From Chloroflexota bacterium (GTDB lineage: Bacteria > Chloroflexota > Limnocylindria > Limnocylindrales > CSP1-4): a stretch of DNA of 18,782 nt. Below the pieces are notes generated by a model. That model made no database searches. It was not told the origin of the DNA and saw only the letters and a list, made by a program, of their open reading frames with translations. This document shows, piece after piece, positions 9,821-18,670 of this stretch; within the stretch, counting starts at the first letter, position 1, and each line of letters begins with the position of its first letter. The position numbers and the translations under genes are program-made. The stretch spans positions 1 through 18,782 of the forward strand of contig JAKAHL010000003.1 in the NCBI GenBank assembly GCA_021815005.1, written 5' to 3'.

Positions 9821-9848
9821 TTGCCAGCCCGGCGGCGCCCGATAGCAT
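9821..9848 (+). promoter_or_regulatory. Promoter of the carbonic anhydrase gene, probably leaderless
   Basis: TTGCCA (9821-9826), a 16-bp spacer and TAGCAT (9843-9848) lie immediately upstream of the ATG at 9855. Only six bases separate the -10 from the ATG, so transcription would begin at or next to the A of the start codon. No ribosome-binding site is present. Confidence 0.6.
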
Positions 9849-9854
9849 CAGCGC

Positions 9855-10499
9855 ATGGCCCTGACGCCGCTCCCCGACGATCTTCTCGACGGCTACCGCC
9901 GCTTCCGCGCCGAGCGCTACCCGGCGGAGGCCGAGCGCTACCGCCGGCTGAGCGCGGAGGGCCAGTCGCCGCGGACGATGGTCATCGCCTGCTCCGACTC
10001 CCGCTCGGCGCCGGAGGCGGTGTTCGACGCCGCGCCGGGGGAGCTGTTCGTGGTCCGCAACGTGGCCGCGCTCGTGCCCGTGTACGCGCCGGACGCGCGG
10101 CACCATGCCGCGAGCGCGGCGCTCGAGTACGCCGTGCACGTGCTCGGGGTGAGCACGGTCATGGTCCTCGGCCACGGCCGCTGCGGCGGCGTCGGGGCCG
10201 CGTTCGGGAACGCCCCGCCGCTCACCGCCACCGACTTCATCGGCGCGTGGGTCGGTGGCCTGCGCGACCTCGAGGCGCTGCTGGCGCCGGGCGACCTCGC
10301 CAGCCCCGAGACGCGCCGGACACGACTCGAGCACCTGACCGTGGAGCAGTCGCTGGCCAACCTGCGCACGTTCCCGTGGGTGCGCTCGCGCGAGGCCTCC
10401 GGGGCGCTGGCGCTGCGGGGCGCCTGGTTCGACATCTCGCTGGGCGAGCTGCACGCGCTCGGCGCCGACGGCTGGGAGCGCATCCGGGCCGGGGCGTAG
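9855..10499 (+). CDS. Beta-class carbonic anhydrase
   Basis: This enzyme interconverts CO2 and bicarbonate with a bound zinc. The 214-residue protein has the beta-class signatures: CSDSR (Cys46, Asp48, Arg50), VRNVAALV (residues 67-74) and GHGRCGG (His107, Cys110). Cys46, His107 and Cys110 are the expected zinc ligands, and Asp48 with Arg50 forms the usual catalytic dyad. The family segment SAALEYAVHVLGV also fits. No signal peptide is seen, so it is cytoplasmic. The ATG lacks a Shine-Dalgarno sequence and has a TAGCAT -10 box six bases upstream. It is 30 bases before pgi on the same strand. A role supplying bicarbonate to carboxylases is known for the family; a specific role here is not shown. 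Confidence 0.93.
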   Translation: MALTPLPDDLLDGYRRFRAERYPAEAERYRRLSAEGQSPRTMVIACSDSRSAPEAVFDAAPGELFVVRNVAALVPVYAPDARHHAASAALEYAVHVLGVSTVMVLGHGRCGGVGAAFGNAPPLTATDFIGAWVGGLRDLEALLAPGDLASPETRRTRLEHLTVEQSLANLRTFPWVRSREASGALALRGAWFDISLGELHALGADGWERIRAGA

Positions 10500-10514
10500 T
10501 CCGCACGGGCGTCG

Positions 10515-10520
10515 TACGCT
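10515..10520 (+). promoter_or_regulatory. Possible -10 box of pgi
   Basis: TACGCT (TANNNT) ends nine bases before the pgi ATG, which has no Shine-Dalgarno sequence. The 30-base gap after the carbonic anhydrase gene leaves room for little else, and no good -35 is visible. The box is suggestive only because the same arrangement recurs at two other genes without a ribosome-binding site. Confidence 0.3.
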
Positions 10521-10529
10521 TCGGCTGCC

Positions 10530-12182
10530 ATGACTGAGACCTCCTCCGCCCAGCCCATCGACCAGTCCCCCGCCTGGGCCGCCCTGCGGGCCCACCACGC
10601 CGCGGTCCGCGACCTCCACCTGCGCGACCTGTTCGCCGCCGACGCCGAGCGCGCGCGCCGGCTCACCGCGGAGGGCGCCGGGCTGTTCCTCGACTACTCG
10701 AAGCACCGCATCACGGCCGACACCGTGCCGCTGCTGCTGGAGCTCGCGAAGACGGCGAACGTCGAGGCGCGCCGCGAGGCGATGTTCGCGGGCAAGCGGA
10801 TCAACGTCACCGAGGGCCGCTCGGTGCTGCACACCGCGCTGCGCCTGCCGGCCGACGCGAGGCTCGTCGTGGACGGGCACGACGTGGCCGCCGACGTGCA
10901 CGAGGTGCTCGGCCGCATGGCCGCCTTCGCGGTCCGCGTGCGCGACGGGGAGTGGCTCGGCCACACGGGCCGGCGCATCCGGAACGTGGTCAACATCGGC
11001 ATCGGCGGGTCCGACCTCGGCCCCGCGATGGCGACCGAGGCGCTCCGCCACTACAGCGACCGCTCGATGCGCTTCCGCTTCGTGTCCAACGTGGACGGCA
11101 CGGACCTGCGCGACGCCGTGATTGACCTCGACCCGGCCGAGACGCTGTTCATCGTCTCCTCCAAGACGTTCACCACGGTCGAGACGATCACCAACGCCAC
11201 GTCGGCGCGCGAGTGGCTGCTGGCGGGCCTGGGCGGCGACGGGGCGGCCGTGGCGCGCCACTTCGTCGCGGTCAGCACCAACGCCGAGAAGGTGCGCGAG
11301 TTCGGCATCGACACCGCCAACATGTTCGGCTTCTGGGACTGGGTGGGCGGCCGGTACTCGATGGATTCGGCCATCGGCCTGTCGCTGATGGTGGCGATCG
11401 GCCCGGACGACTTCGGCGAGATGCTCACGGGCTTCCACGACATGGACGAGCACTTCCGCTCCGCCCCGCTCGAGCGGAACATGCCGGTCCTGATGGCGCT
11501 GCTCGGGATCTGGTACGGGGACTTCTTCGGCTTCGAGAGTCACGCGGTGCTGCCGTACAGCCAGGAGCTCAGCCGCTTCCCGGCGTACCTGCAGCAGCTG
11601 GACATGGAGTCCAACGGCAAGCACGTCCGGCTGGACGGCTCGCACGTCACCTACGCAACGGGGCCGATCGTCTGGGGCACCGCGGGCACCAACGGCCAGC
11701 ACGCCTACTACCAGCTGCTCCACCAGGGCACGCACATCGTGCCCGCGGACCTCATCGGGTTCGCCAACCCCACCACCGAGGTGGGGCCGCACCACGACCT
11801 GCTGATGGCGAACCTGTTCGCCCAGGCCGAGGCGTTCGCGTTCGGCAAGACGCGCGAGGAGGTCGTGGCGGCGGGGGTGCCCGCGCACCAGGTGAACGCG
11901 CGGGTGTTCGAGGGCAACCGGCCCACGTCGGTGATCCTCGCCGACAAGCTCACACCGCGGATCCTCGGCGCCCTCGTGGCGCTCTACGAGCACAAGGTCT
12001 TTGTGCAGGGCGTGATCTGGGGCATCGACAGCTTCGACCAGTGGGGCGTGGAGCTGGGCAAGGTGCTCGCCACCAAGATCAACGCGGAGCTGGTGGCCGC
12101 CGACGACGCCGCCCCGGGCGCGCACGACGGCTCCACCGCGGCGCTGATCGCGCGCTACCGGGCGATGCGCCGACGAGGCTGA
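10530..12182 (+). CDS. pgi: Glucose-6-phosphate isomerase
   Basis: This enzyme interconverts glucose-6-phosphate and fructose-6-phosphate in glycolysis and gluconeogenesis. The 550 residues match the long, E. coli and eukaryote-like form of the family. Family signatures seen in order are [41 protein letters not shown], the active-site segment [11 protein letters not shown], the histidine region [13 protein letters not shown], and the C-terminal signature [14 protein letters not shown]. Start and end are well fixed: the ATG follows the carbonic anhydrase gene by 30 bases and TGA ends at 12182. No ribosome-binding site is evident. It complements the gap-pgk-eno operon on the opposite strand. 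Confidence 0.98.
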   Translation: MTETSSAQPIDQSPAWAALRAHHAAVRDLHLRDLFAADAERARRLTAEGAGLFLDYSKHRITADTVPLLLELAKTANVEARREAMFAGKRINVTEGRSVLHTALRLPADARLVVDGHDVAADVHEVLGRMAAFAVRVRDGEWLGHTGRRIRNVVNIGIGGSDLGPAMATEALRHYSDRSMRFRFVSNVDGTDLRDAVIDLDPAETLFIVSSKTFTTVETITNATSAREWLLAGLGGDGAAVARHFVAVSTNAEKVREFGIDTANMFGFWDWVGGRYSMDSAIGLSLMVAIGPDDFGEMLTGFHDMDEHFRSAPLERNMPVLMALLGIWYGDFFGFESHAVLPYSQELSRFPAYLQQLDMESNGKHVRLDGSHVTYATGPIVWGTAGTNGQHAYYQLLHQGTHIVPADLIGFANPTTEVGPHHDLLMANLFAQAEAFAFGKTREEVVAAGVPAHQVNARVFEGNRPTSVILADKLTPRILGALVALYEHKVFVQGVIWGIDSFDQWGVELGKVLATKINAELVAADDAAPGAHDGSTAALIARYRAMRRRG

Positions 12183-12238
12183 CCACCCGCGCGGACGGCC
12201 GGCGGCGAATCTCCCGCTGGCCGATTCCGCGCCGCCTC

Positions 12239-12247
12239 TGCTACCAT
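12239..12247 (+). promoter_or_regulatory. Extended -10 promoter of rpsT
   Basis: TGC followed by TACCAT forms an extended -10 element (TGn-TANNNT) just after pgi. The -35 region is poor. The predicted start is near 12254, giving a leader of about 80 bases before the TTG start codon. This matches the element proposed for gap, TGC-TAAGAT. Confidence 0.5.
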
Positions 12248-12336
12248 CCGCCTTCGCGCCTGCGGGCCGTCCTCTTCCGCGCGCGTTGAAAGTTGCACCC
12301 ATTGCATCTGCAGTCACCGAACGGAGCATTGCCACC

Positions 12337-13110
12337 TTGGCCAGAACGCCTCGGAAATGGCAGGGCGCTCGCACCCCGTCCGGGCTGAAGGGCGTCCGCC
12401 AGGCTGAGCGCCGGCACGCGATCCTGCAGCCCCGGCGGTCCGCGGCAAAGACCCTGGTCGCCAAGGCCCTCACCACCGCCACGTCGCAGCCCGAGGGCGC
12501 TGACGTGGAGGCCACGCTGGCGGAGGCCATCTCGGCCCTCGATCGCGCGGCCAAGGTGGGCGCCATCCACCCGAACGCTGCCGCTCGCCGCAAGAGCCGC
12601 CTCGCGCGGAAGGTGAACGCTGCGGTCACGGGTCAGGCCGTCGTGAGCAGCCACGTGGCCAAGAGCACCGGCAAGGCCGCTGCCGCCAAGGCCGCCAAGG
12701 CCCGCATCGCAGCTGGCAAGGCCGTCAAGGCCAAGGGCGCGCAGACCGCCGCCGGCAAGGCCCGCGCGGCACTGTCGCGGACCACCCGCGCTGACGCCGC
12801 CGCCGCCCCGGATGCCGCCGCCAAGGCCACGGCTGCTGCGAAGGCCCCGGCCAAGGCCGCCGCCGCCAAGCCGGCCGCCAAGCCGGCCGCCAAGCCGGCC
12901 GCCAAGGCTGCCGGAGCGAAGACTGCCGCCGCCAAGCCGGCCGTCAAGGCCGCCGCCAAGCCTGCCGCCGCGAAGCCTGCGGCCAAGGCCGCCGCCGCGA
13001 AGCCTGCGGCTCCCAAGACGGCCGCCGCCAAGCCGGCCGCCAAGGCCGCCGCCGCGAAGCCGGCCGCCAAGGCCGCCGCGCCGAAGAAGACCGCCAAGAA
13101 GGCGGAGTAG
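12337..13110 (+). CDS. rpsT: Ribosomal protein S20 with a histone H1-like C-terminal tail
   Basis: Small-subunit protein S20 binds 16S rRNA early in assembly and is usually 85-90 residues. Residues about 13-98 are an S20 core: GLKGVRQAERRHA, RRSAAKTLVAKAL, SALDRAAKVGAIHPNAAARRKSRLARKVNAA. From about residue 105 to 257 the protein is a low-complexity basic tail of Ala, Lys and Pro with AAKPAAK-type repeats, ending KKTAKKAE, like tails of histone H1 or mycobacterial HupB. I prefer the TTG at 12337 (257 residues, starting MARTPRKWQGAR) because GGAG lies ten bases upstream. An earlier in-frame TTG at 12286 adds 17 residues unlike S20 and has no such site. A clear terminator follows. The tail has no stop codon or frameshift before its end. 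Confidence 0.9.
   Translation: MARTPRKWQGARTPSGLKGVRQAERRHAILQPRRSAAKTLVAKALTTATSQPEGADVEATLAEAISALDRAAKVGAIHPNAAARRKSRLARKVNAAVTGQAVVSSHVAKSTGKAAAAKAAKARIAAGKAVKAKGAQTAAGKARAALSRTTRADAAAAPDAAAKATAAAKAPAKAAAAKPAAKPAAKPAAKAAGAKTAAAKPAVKAAAKPAAAKPAAKAAAAKPAAPKTAAAKPAAKAAAAKPAAKAAAPKKTAKKAE
12838..13086 (+). repeat. Ala-Lys-Pro coding repeats in the rpsT tail
   Basis: The region encodes reiterated (A)AKPAAK units. At DNA level AAGCCGGCCGCC is repeated three times in perfect tandem (12868-12903), and degenerate copies using AAGCCTGCGGCC and AAGGCCGCC follow to 13086. The synonymous changes between units argue that the peptide repeat is maintained, rather than being a very recent expansion alone. 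Confidence 0.85.
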
Positions 13111-13139
13111 CGCCAGCCAGGCGCTCCGCGCCCAAGAAG

Positions 13140-13168
13140 AACGCCCCGGTCATCGGCCGGGGCGTTTT
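13140..13168 (+). terminator. Intrinsic terminator of rpsT
   Basis: A 10-bp perfect stem (AACGCCCCGG at 13140-13149 with CCGGGGCGTT at 13157-13166) with a 7-base loop is followed by TTTT (13165-13168). It lies 29 bases after the rpsT stop. Read from the other strand it is followed by CTTCTTG, so it might also stop transcription from eno. Confidence 0.9.
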
Positions 13169-13508
13169 CGATTCTCCGGCGCCGTCCGCGGCCGGATCCG
13201 ATCGGCCACGGGTGACAGTGGCACTCGCAACGCTTCGCGTTGAGTTTCGCGCTCGGGTGCGGGCCTGAACCGTAGATGGCGAGGAATCGCCCGGCGCGCG
13301 GGCGCTGCGACCGCTCCCACCCGTAGCTGATCCGAATCGGCGCCAGCGGCAGCCAGGTCGTCGCAGCACGACTCGTCCTCGCGGTCCGGAAGCCCCGCAC
13401 GGGCGTCCGCGCCGCGGTCGGCGAAACGCGACGTGACGCGCCCTCCTCGCGGAAGGCGCGCCACGTGCCGGAAGAGCGACCGCCCGCGCGCAGCGGGCGC
13501 CGGCGACT
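13169..13508. other. Intergenic region between convergent rpsT and eno
   Basis: About 340 bases with no convincing gene. Short frames exist but resemble no family I know and extend antisense into the rpsT tail. Several hairpins are present: CAACGC/GCGTTG (13228-13242) nested inside GCACTC/GGGTGC (13221-13260), CGCCCG/CGGGCG (13288-13304), and one next to eno. No tRNA or other RNA gene was recognised. Confidence 0.6.
13481..13499 (-). terminator. Possible terminator hairpin after eno
   Basis: A 7-bp perfect stem (CGCCCGC/GCGGGCG) with a 5-base loop starts ten bases past the eno stop codon. Downstream on the minus strand is GTCGCTCTTCC, which is pyrimidine-rich but not a T-tract. It is the best candidate for ending the gap-pgk-eno transcript. 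Confidence 0.45.
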
Positions 13509-16112
<2,604 letters not shown>

Positions 16113-17120
16113 CTAGAGCTTGCCCGCCACGAACCTGGTGAGGTCGGCGACGCGGCAGCTGTAGCCCCACTCGTTGTCGTACCAGGCGATCACCTTCACG
16201 AAGTTGCCGCCGAGGACCATGTTGGACGGCAGGTCCACGATGGAGCTGCGGCTGTCGCCGCGGTAGTCGCTCGAGACGAGCGGCTCGTCGCTGGCGCCCA
16301 GGATCCCGGCGAGCCGGCCGGCGGCCGCGTCGCGGAAGGCCTGGTTGAGCTCCTCGAGCGTGACGTTCTTCTCCAGCTCGGCCGTGAAGTCCACGACCGA
16401 GACGGTGGGCGTCGGGACCCGGAGGCTGAAGCCGTCGAACTTGCCCTTGAGGTCCGGGATCACGAGCGACAGGGCCTTCGCGGCGCCGGTGGTGGTCGGG
16501 ATGATGTTGAGGCCGGCGGCGCGGGCGCGGCGCGGGTCCTTGTGGGCGACGTCGAGGACGCGCTGGTCGTTGGTGTAGCTGTGGATGGTGTTCATCAGGC
16601 CGCGCTTGATCACCCAGTTGTCGTGGACGACCTTGGCGGCGGGCGCCAGGCAGTTGGTGGTGCAGGACGCGTTGCTGATGATGTGGTGCCTGGCCGAGTC
16701 GTACTTGTCCTCGTTCACGCCGAGGACGATCGTGATGTCCTCCTTCTTGGCGGGAGCGGAGATGATGACCTTCTTGGCGCCGGCGGCCACGTGGGCCGCG
16801 GCCTTCTCGGCATCGGTGAACAGGCCGGTGGACTCGATCACGATGTCCACGCCCAGGTCGCCCCACGGGAGGGTGGCCGGGTCCTTGACCTGGAGGACCT
16901 TGATCGTCTTGCCGTCGATGACGAGGGCGTCGTCGGTGTGGCTGACCTCGCCCTTGTAGGCACCGTAGGTGGAGTCATGCTTGAACAGGAGCGCATTGGT
17001 CGGGACGTCGACGAGGTCGTTGACGGCGACCACCTCGACCTCGGGCGCGCGCTCGATCAGCGCCTTGAGGGACTGGCGGCCGATGCGGCCGAAACCGTTG
17101 ATGCCGACGCGAACGGTCAT
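16113..17120 (-). CDS. gap: Glyceraldehyde-3-phosphate dehydrogenase, type I
   Basis: This enzyme oxidises glyceraldehyde-3-phosphate to 1,3-bisphosphoglycerate. The 335-residue protein starts [15 protein letters not shown] with the Rossmann dinucleotide motif. The catalytic [12 protein letters not shown] has Cys153, and the catalytic base His180 is in [18 protein letters not shown] (residues 31-38) carries the Asp that favours NAD over NADP in this family. The C-terminal segment [15 protein letters not shown] is typical. The ATG at 17120 has AAGGAG seven bases upstream; the much longer open frame upstream is not supported. It is first in gap-pgk-eno and is preceded by a leader of about 230 bases from the predicted promoter at 17360. 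Confidence 0.98.
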   Translation of the reverse strand: MTVRVGINGFGRIGRQSLKALIERAPEVEVVAVNDLVDVPTNALLFKHDSTYGAYKGEVSHTDDALVIDGKTIKVLQVKDPATLPWGDLGVDIVIESTGLFTDAEKAAAHVAAGAKKVIISAPAKKEDITIVLGVNEDKYDSARHHIISNASCTTNCLAPAAKVVHDNWVIKRGLMNTIHSYTNDQRVLDVAHKDPRRARAAGLNIIPTTTGAAKALSLVIPDLKGKFDGFSLRVPTPTVSVVDFTAELEKNVTLEELNQAFRDAAAGRLAGILGASDEPLVSSDYRGDSRSSIVDLPSNMVLGGNFVKVIAWYDNEWGYSCRVADLTRFVAGKL

Positions 17121-17352
17121 CCTGATTCTCCTTGTGACTGGGGACGCCCTGCCGTCGGCCAGCAGGAGCACGGCCGACGCGATGGGATGACGAGCCACGG
17201 GACGAGCCCGGCGCGCGACGGGTCGGACACCGACGACGTCGGGAGCGCGGCGGCGGTCGCCGGACAGGCGGCGGTCGCGGCGGCGATTCCGATGTCTTGA
17301 ACGCGGCGAGGTGGGAGCAGGGCGAGGTCCTTCGGGCCGAGTGGATCTGAAT
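17121..17352 (-). promoter_or_regulatory. Long 5' leader of gap with hairpin and direct repeat
   Basis: The roughly 230-base stretch between the proposed gap promoter and its ATG contains no recognisable gene. It has an 8-bp stem-loop (CGTCGGCC 17153-17160 with GGCCGACG 17172-17179). Its transcript-strand loop contains CUCCU, complementary to the AGGAG of the gap ribosome-binding site. A perfect 12-bp direct repeat (GGCGGCGGTCGC at 17249-17260 and 17267-17278) is also present. A regulatory role is inference. Confidence 0.4.
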
Positions 17353-17359
17353 GCCGGGA

Positions 17360-17368
17360 ATCTTAGCA
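17360..17368 (-). promoter_or_regulatory. Extended -10 promoter of gap-pgk-eno
   Basis: On the minus strand TGC is followed by TAAGAT, an extended -10 of the same form as that upstream of rpsT. The -35 region is poor. The predicted start is near 17353. Confidence 0.55.
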
Positions 17369-17437
17369 GGGGCTCCCGTGCACTCCCCCGATACACGGCC
17401 CGTTGGCCCGGGCCGGGCGGACCGCCGCCGAGCACCA

Positions 17438-17473
17438 TTGAGCCCCCGCCGGACCTGCCGGACGGGGGCTCAA
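17438..17473 (-). terminator. Strong hairpin between the DUF5679-like gene and gap
   Basis: An 11-bp perfect stem (TTGAGCCCCCG at 17438-17448 with CGGGGGCTCAA at 17463-17473) lies 22 bases past the stop of the small gene. The 14-base loop can add a few more pairs (CCGG/CCGG). There is no T-tract on either strand, so terminator function rests on position and stability. Confidence 0.6.
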
Positions 17474-17495
17474 CGCACCGGTTCTGGGTTCGGCG

Positions 17496-17636
17496 TCAGC
17501 CGCCGATCTTGAAGACCTTGCCGCCGCAGATCGGGCACGTGCCCTGGATCGCCGGCTTGCCGTTCTTCATCGTGATCTGCTGCGGGTTCTGGACCTCGAC
17601 CTTGGCCTTGTCCTTGACGCAGTACGCCTGGGCCAT
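17496..17636 (-). CDS. Small zinc-ribbon-like protein, DUF5679 type
   Basis: This 46-residue protein starts MAQAYCVKDKAKVEV and ends GTCPICGGKVFKIGG. The layout of AYCVK, a central basic segment ITMKNGKPAIQG, then a CPxCG knuckle near the C-terminus matches the small DUF5679 family as I remember it, where the N-terminal knuckle usually reads CVKC. Here the second cysteine is Asp9, leaving Cys6, Cys34 and Cys37, so a full four-cysteine zinc site is not present. The ATG at 17636 has GGGAGGAG about seven bases upstream. It lies 73 bases after the uridine phosphorylase gene on the same strand, and a TACGCT box at 17670-17675 could be its own -10. Function is unknown; nucleic acid or protein binding is a guess from the fold class. 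Confidence 0.8.
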   Translation of the reverse strand: MAQAYCVKDKAKVEVQNPQQITMKNGKPAIQGTCPICGGKVFKIGG

Positions 17637-17709
17637 TGCGCGTCTCCTCCCAATTCGGTGATCCGCGGAAGCGTAGCGCCTCGCGGGCCGCGTCGTGCTG
17701 TCCTGGCGC

Positions 17710-18555
17710 TCAGGTTGGAGTCCAGAGCGACGGGCGCCAGCGCACCGCTCCGGCCGACTGCTTCTGGCGGTCCAGTTCCGCGAGGACGACCAGGCTCTCG
17801 AGCCCGGTCTCCACCACGGCGGCCTCCGCCCTGGTCCTGGCGTCGCCCTCCGCGAACTCGCCAGTCCGGCGATTCGCGTAGACGGCGCACACGACGCCGG
17901 CGCGACTGCCGCCCAGACCGGCCAGCACCAGAAGCGCCGACGCCTCCATCTCGAAGTTGAGGATGCCCTGACGGGCCATGTCCTCGGCGAGGTCAGGGTA
18001 TCGGATGGGGAGATGCGGGATGGGGCGTCCCTGCGCGCCGTAGAAACCGGGCGCGGTCGCCGTCAGGCCCACATGATGGCGATGGCCGAGCCGGGTCGCC
18101 GCCTCCTCCAGCGCCAGCACGGCCTCGTAGTGGGCGACGGCGGGGTAGCCCTCGTGGACGAACCAGCTCGTCGTGGTCTCGAGGCGCACCGAGCCGGTGG
18201 AGATCACGAGGTCGCCAACCTCCATGCCGGGCTGAAGTGCGCCACTGGACCCGATGCGGATGATCGTCGGCCGGCCCGTGATCGCGAGGATCTCGCTGAG
18301 GACGATCTCCACGTTGTCCGCGCCGATGCCGGTGGAGACGCACGACACGCGCAGACCGCGATAGGTTCCCGTGGCGGTGGCGAACTCGCGGTGGCGGTGG
18401 CGCAGCTCGACGGTGTCGAAGTGGGACGCGATCACCTCCACGCGGTCCTGATCGCCCGGCAGCAGGATGTACTCGGCGAGGTCGCCCGGCCCGACGCCGA
18501 TGTGGTACTGGACGTCGCCAGTGGGGACGGCAACGCGGGCGTCGGCATCGGGCAA
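17710..18555 (-). CDS. udp: Uridine phosphorylase (nucleoside phosphorylase family)
   Basis: Members of this family split nucleosides with phosphate, releasing the base and ribose-1-phosphate. The 281-residue protein has LLPGDQDRVEVIA, the segment STGIGADNVEIVLSE, RIGSSGALQPGMEVGDLVI, STGSVRLE, and ILNFEMEASALL near the C-terminus. FYGAQGR keeps the Gln-x-Arg pair that binds uracil in E. coli Udp (FYPGQER), so uridine is more likely than a purine nucleoside. I place the start at TTG 18555 (MPDADARVAVPTGDVQYHIG), with GGAGG ten bases upstream. The longer frame reaching 18690 runs through the promoter at 18604-18633 and is Pro/Arg-rich with no family similarity. Salvage of pyrimidine nucleosides is the likely role. 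The protein has no signal peptide. Confidence 0.85.
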   Translation of the reverse strand: MPDADARVAVPTGDVQYHIGVGPGDLAEYILLPGDQDRVEVIASHFDTVELRHRHREFATATGTYRGLRVSCVSTGIGADNVEIVLSEILAITGRPTIIRIGSSGALQPGMEVGDLVISTGSVRLETTTSWFVHEGYPAVAHYEAVLALEEAATRLGHRHHVGLTATAPGFYGAQGRPIPHLPIRYPDLAEDMARQGILNFEMEASALLVLAGLGGSRAGVVCAVYANRRTGEFAEGDARTRAEAAVVETGLESLVVLAELDRQKQSAGAVRWRPSLWTPT

Positions 18556-18603
18556 GGGGTGGGGTCCTCCGCTCCGCGAGCGTGGTCCGCTCGGGTTGGC
18601 CCG

Positions 18604-18633
18604 AGGATAGGGTCGCGATTCCGCGAGCGTCAA
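18604..18633 (-). promoter_or_regulatory. Promoter of the uridine phosphorylase gene
   Basis: TTGACG (18628-18633), an 18-bp spacer and TATCCT (18604-18609) on the minus strand closely resemble the hrcA promoter, including spacer length. The predicted start is near 18597, giving a leader of about 40 bases before the TTG start. Confidence 0.7.
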
Positions 18634-18670
18634 GCGAGGCGGCTGCCGCTCTGGGCGGCCCGACGGGCGC

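Noticed and set aside
9483-12629. Open frame of 1048 codons on the minus strand opposite the carbonic anhydrase, pgi and rpsT genes
   Set aside because: It lies antisense to three genes with intact catalytic motifs and has no recognisable domains. Long spurious frames are common at this GC content.
12838-13086. CRISPR-like array of short repeats
   Set aside because: The repeats are contiguous codon-phased units inside an open frame, without spacers of uniform size.
13200-13320. tRNA or known riboswitch in the rpsT-eno gap
   Set aside because: The hairpins do not form a cloverleaf, and no T-loop or anticodon arm motif is present. No conserved riboswitch core was recognised.
12633-13400. Minus-strand frame of 255 codons covering the rpsT-eno gap and the rpsT tail
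   Set aside because: Its Ala-rich C-terminal half is the complement of the S20 repeats and its N-terminal half resembles nothing I know. No ribosome-binding site or promoter supports it.
17121-17438. N-terminal extension of glyceraldehyde-3-phosphate dehydrogenase
   Set aside because: The family starts exactly at [15 protein letters not shown], with AAGGAG upstream. The extension is Arg/Pro-rich and runs through a probable promoter.
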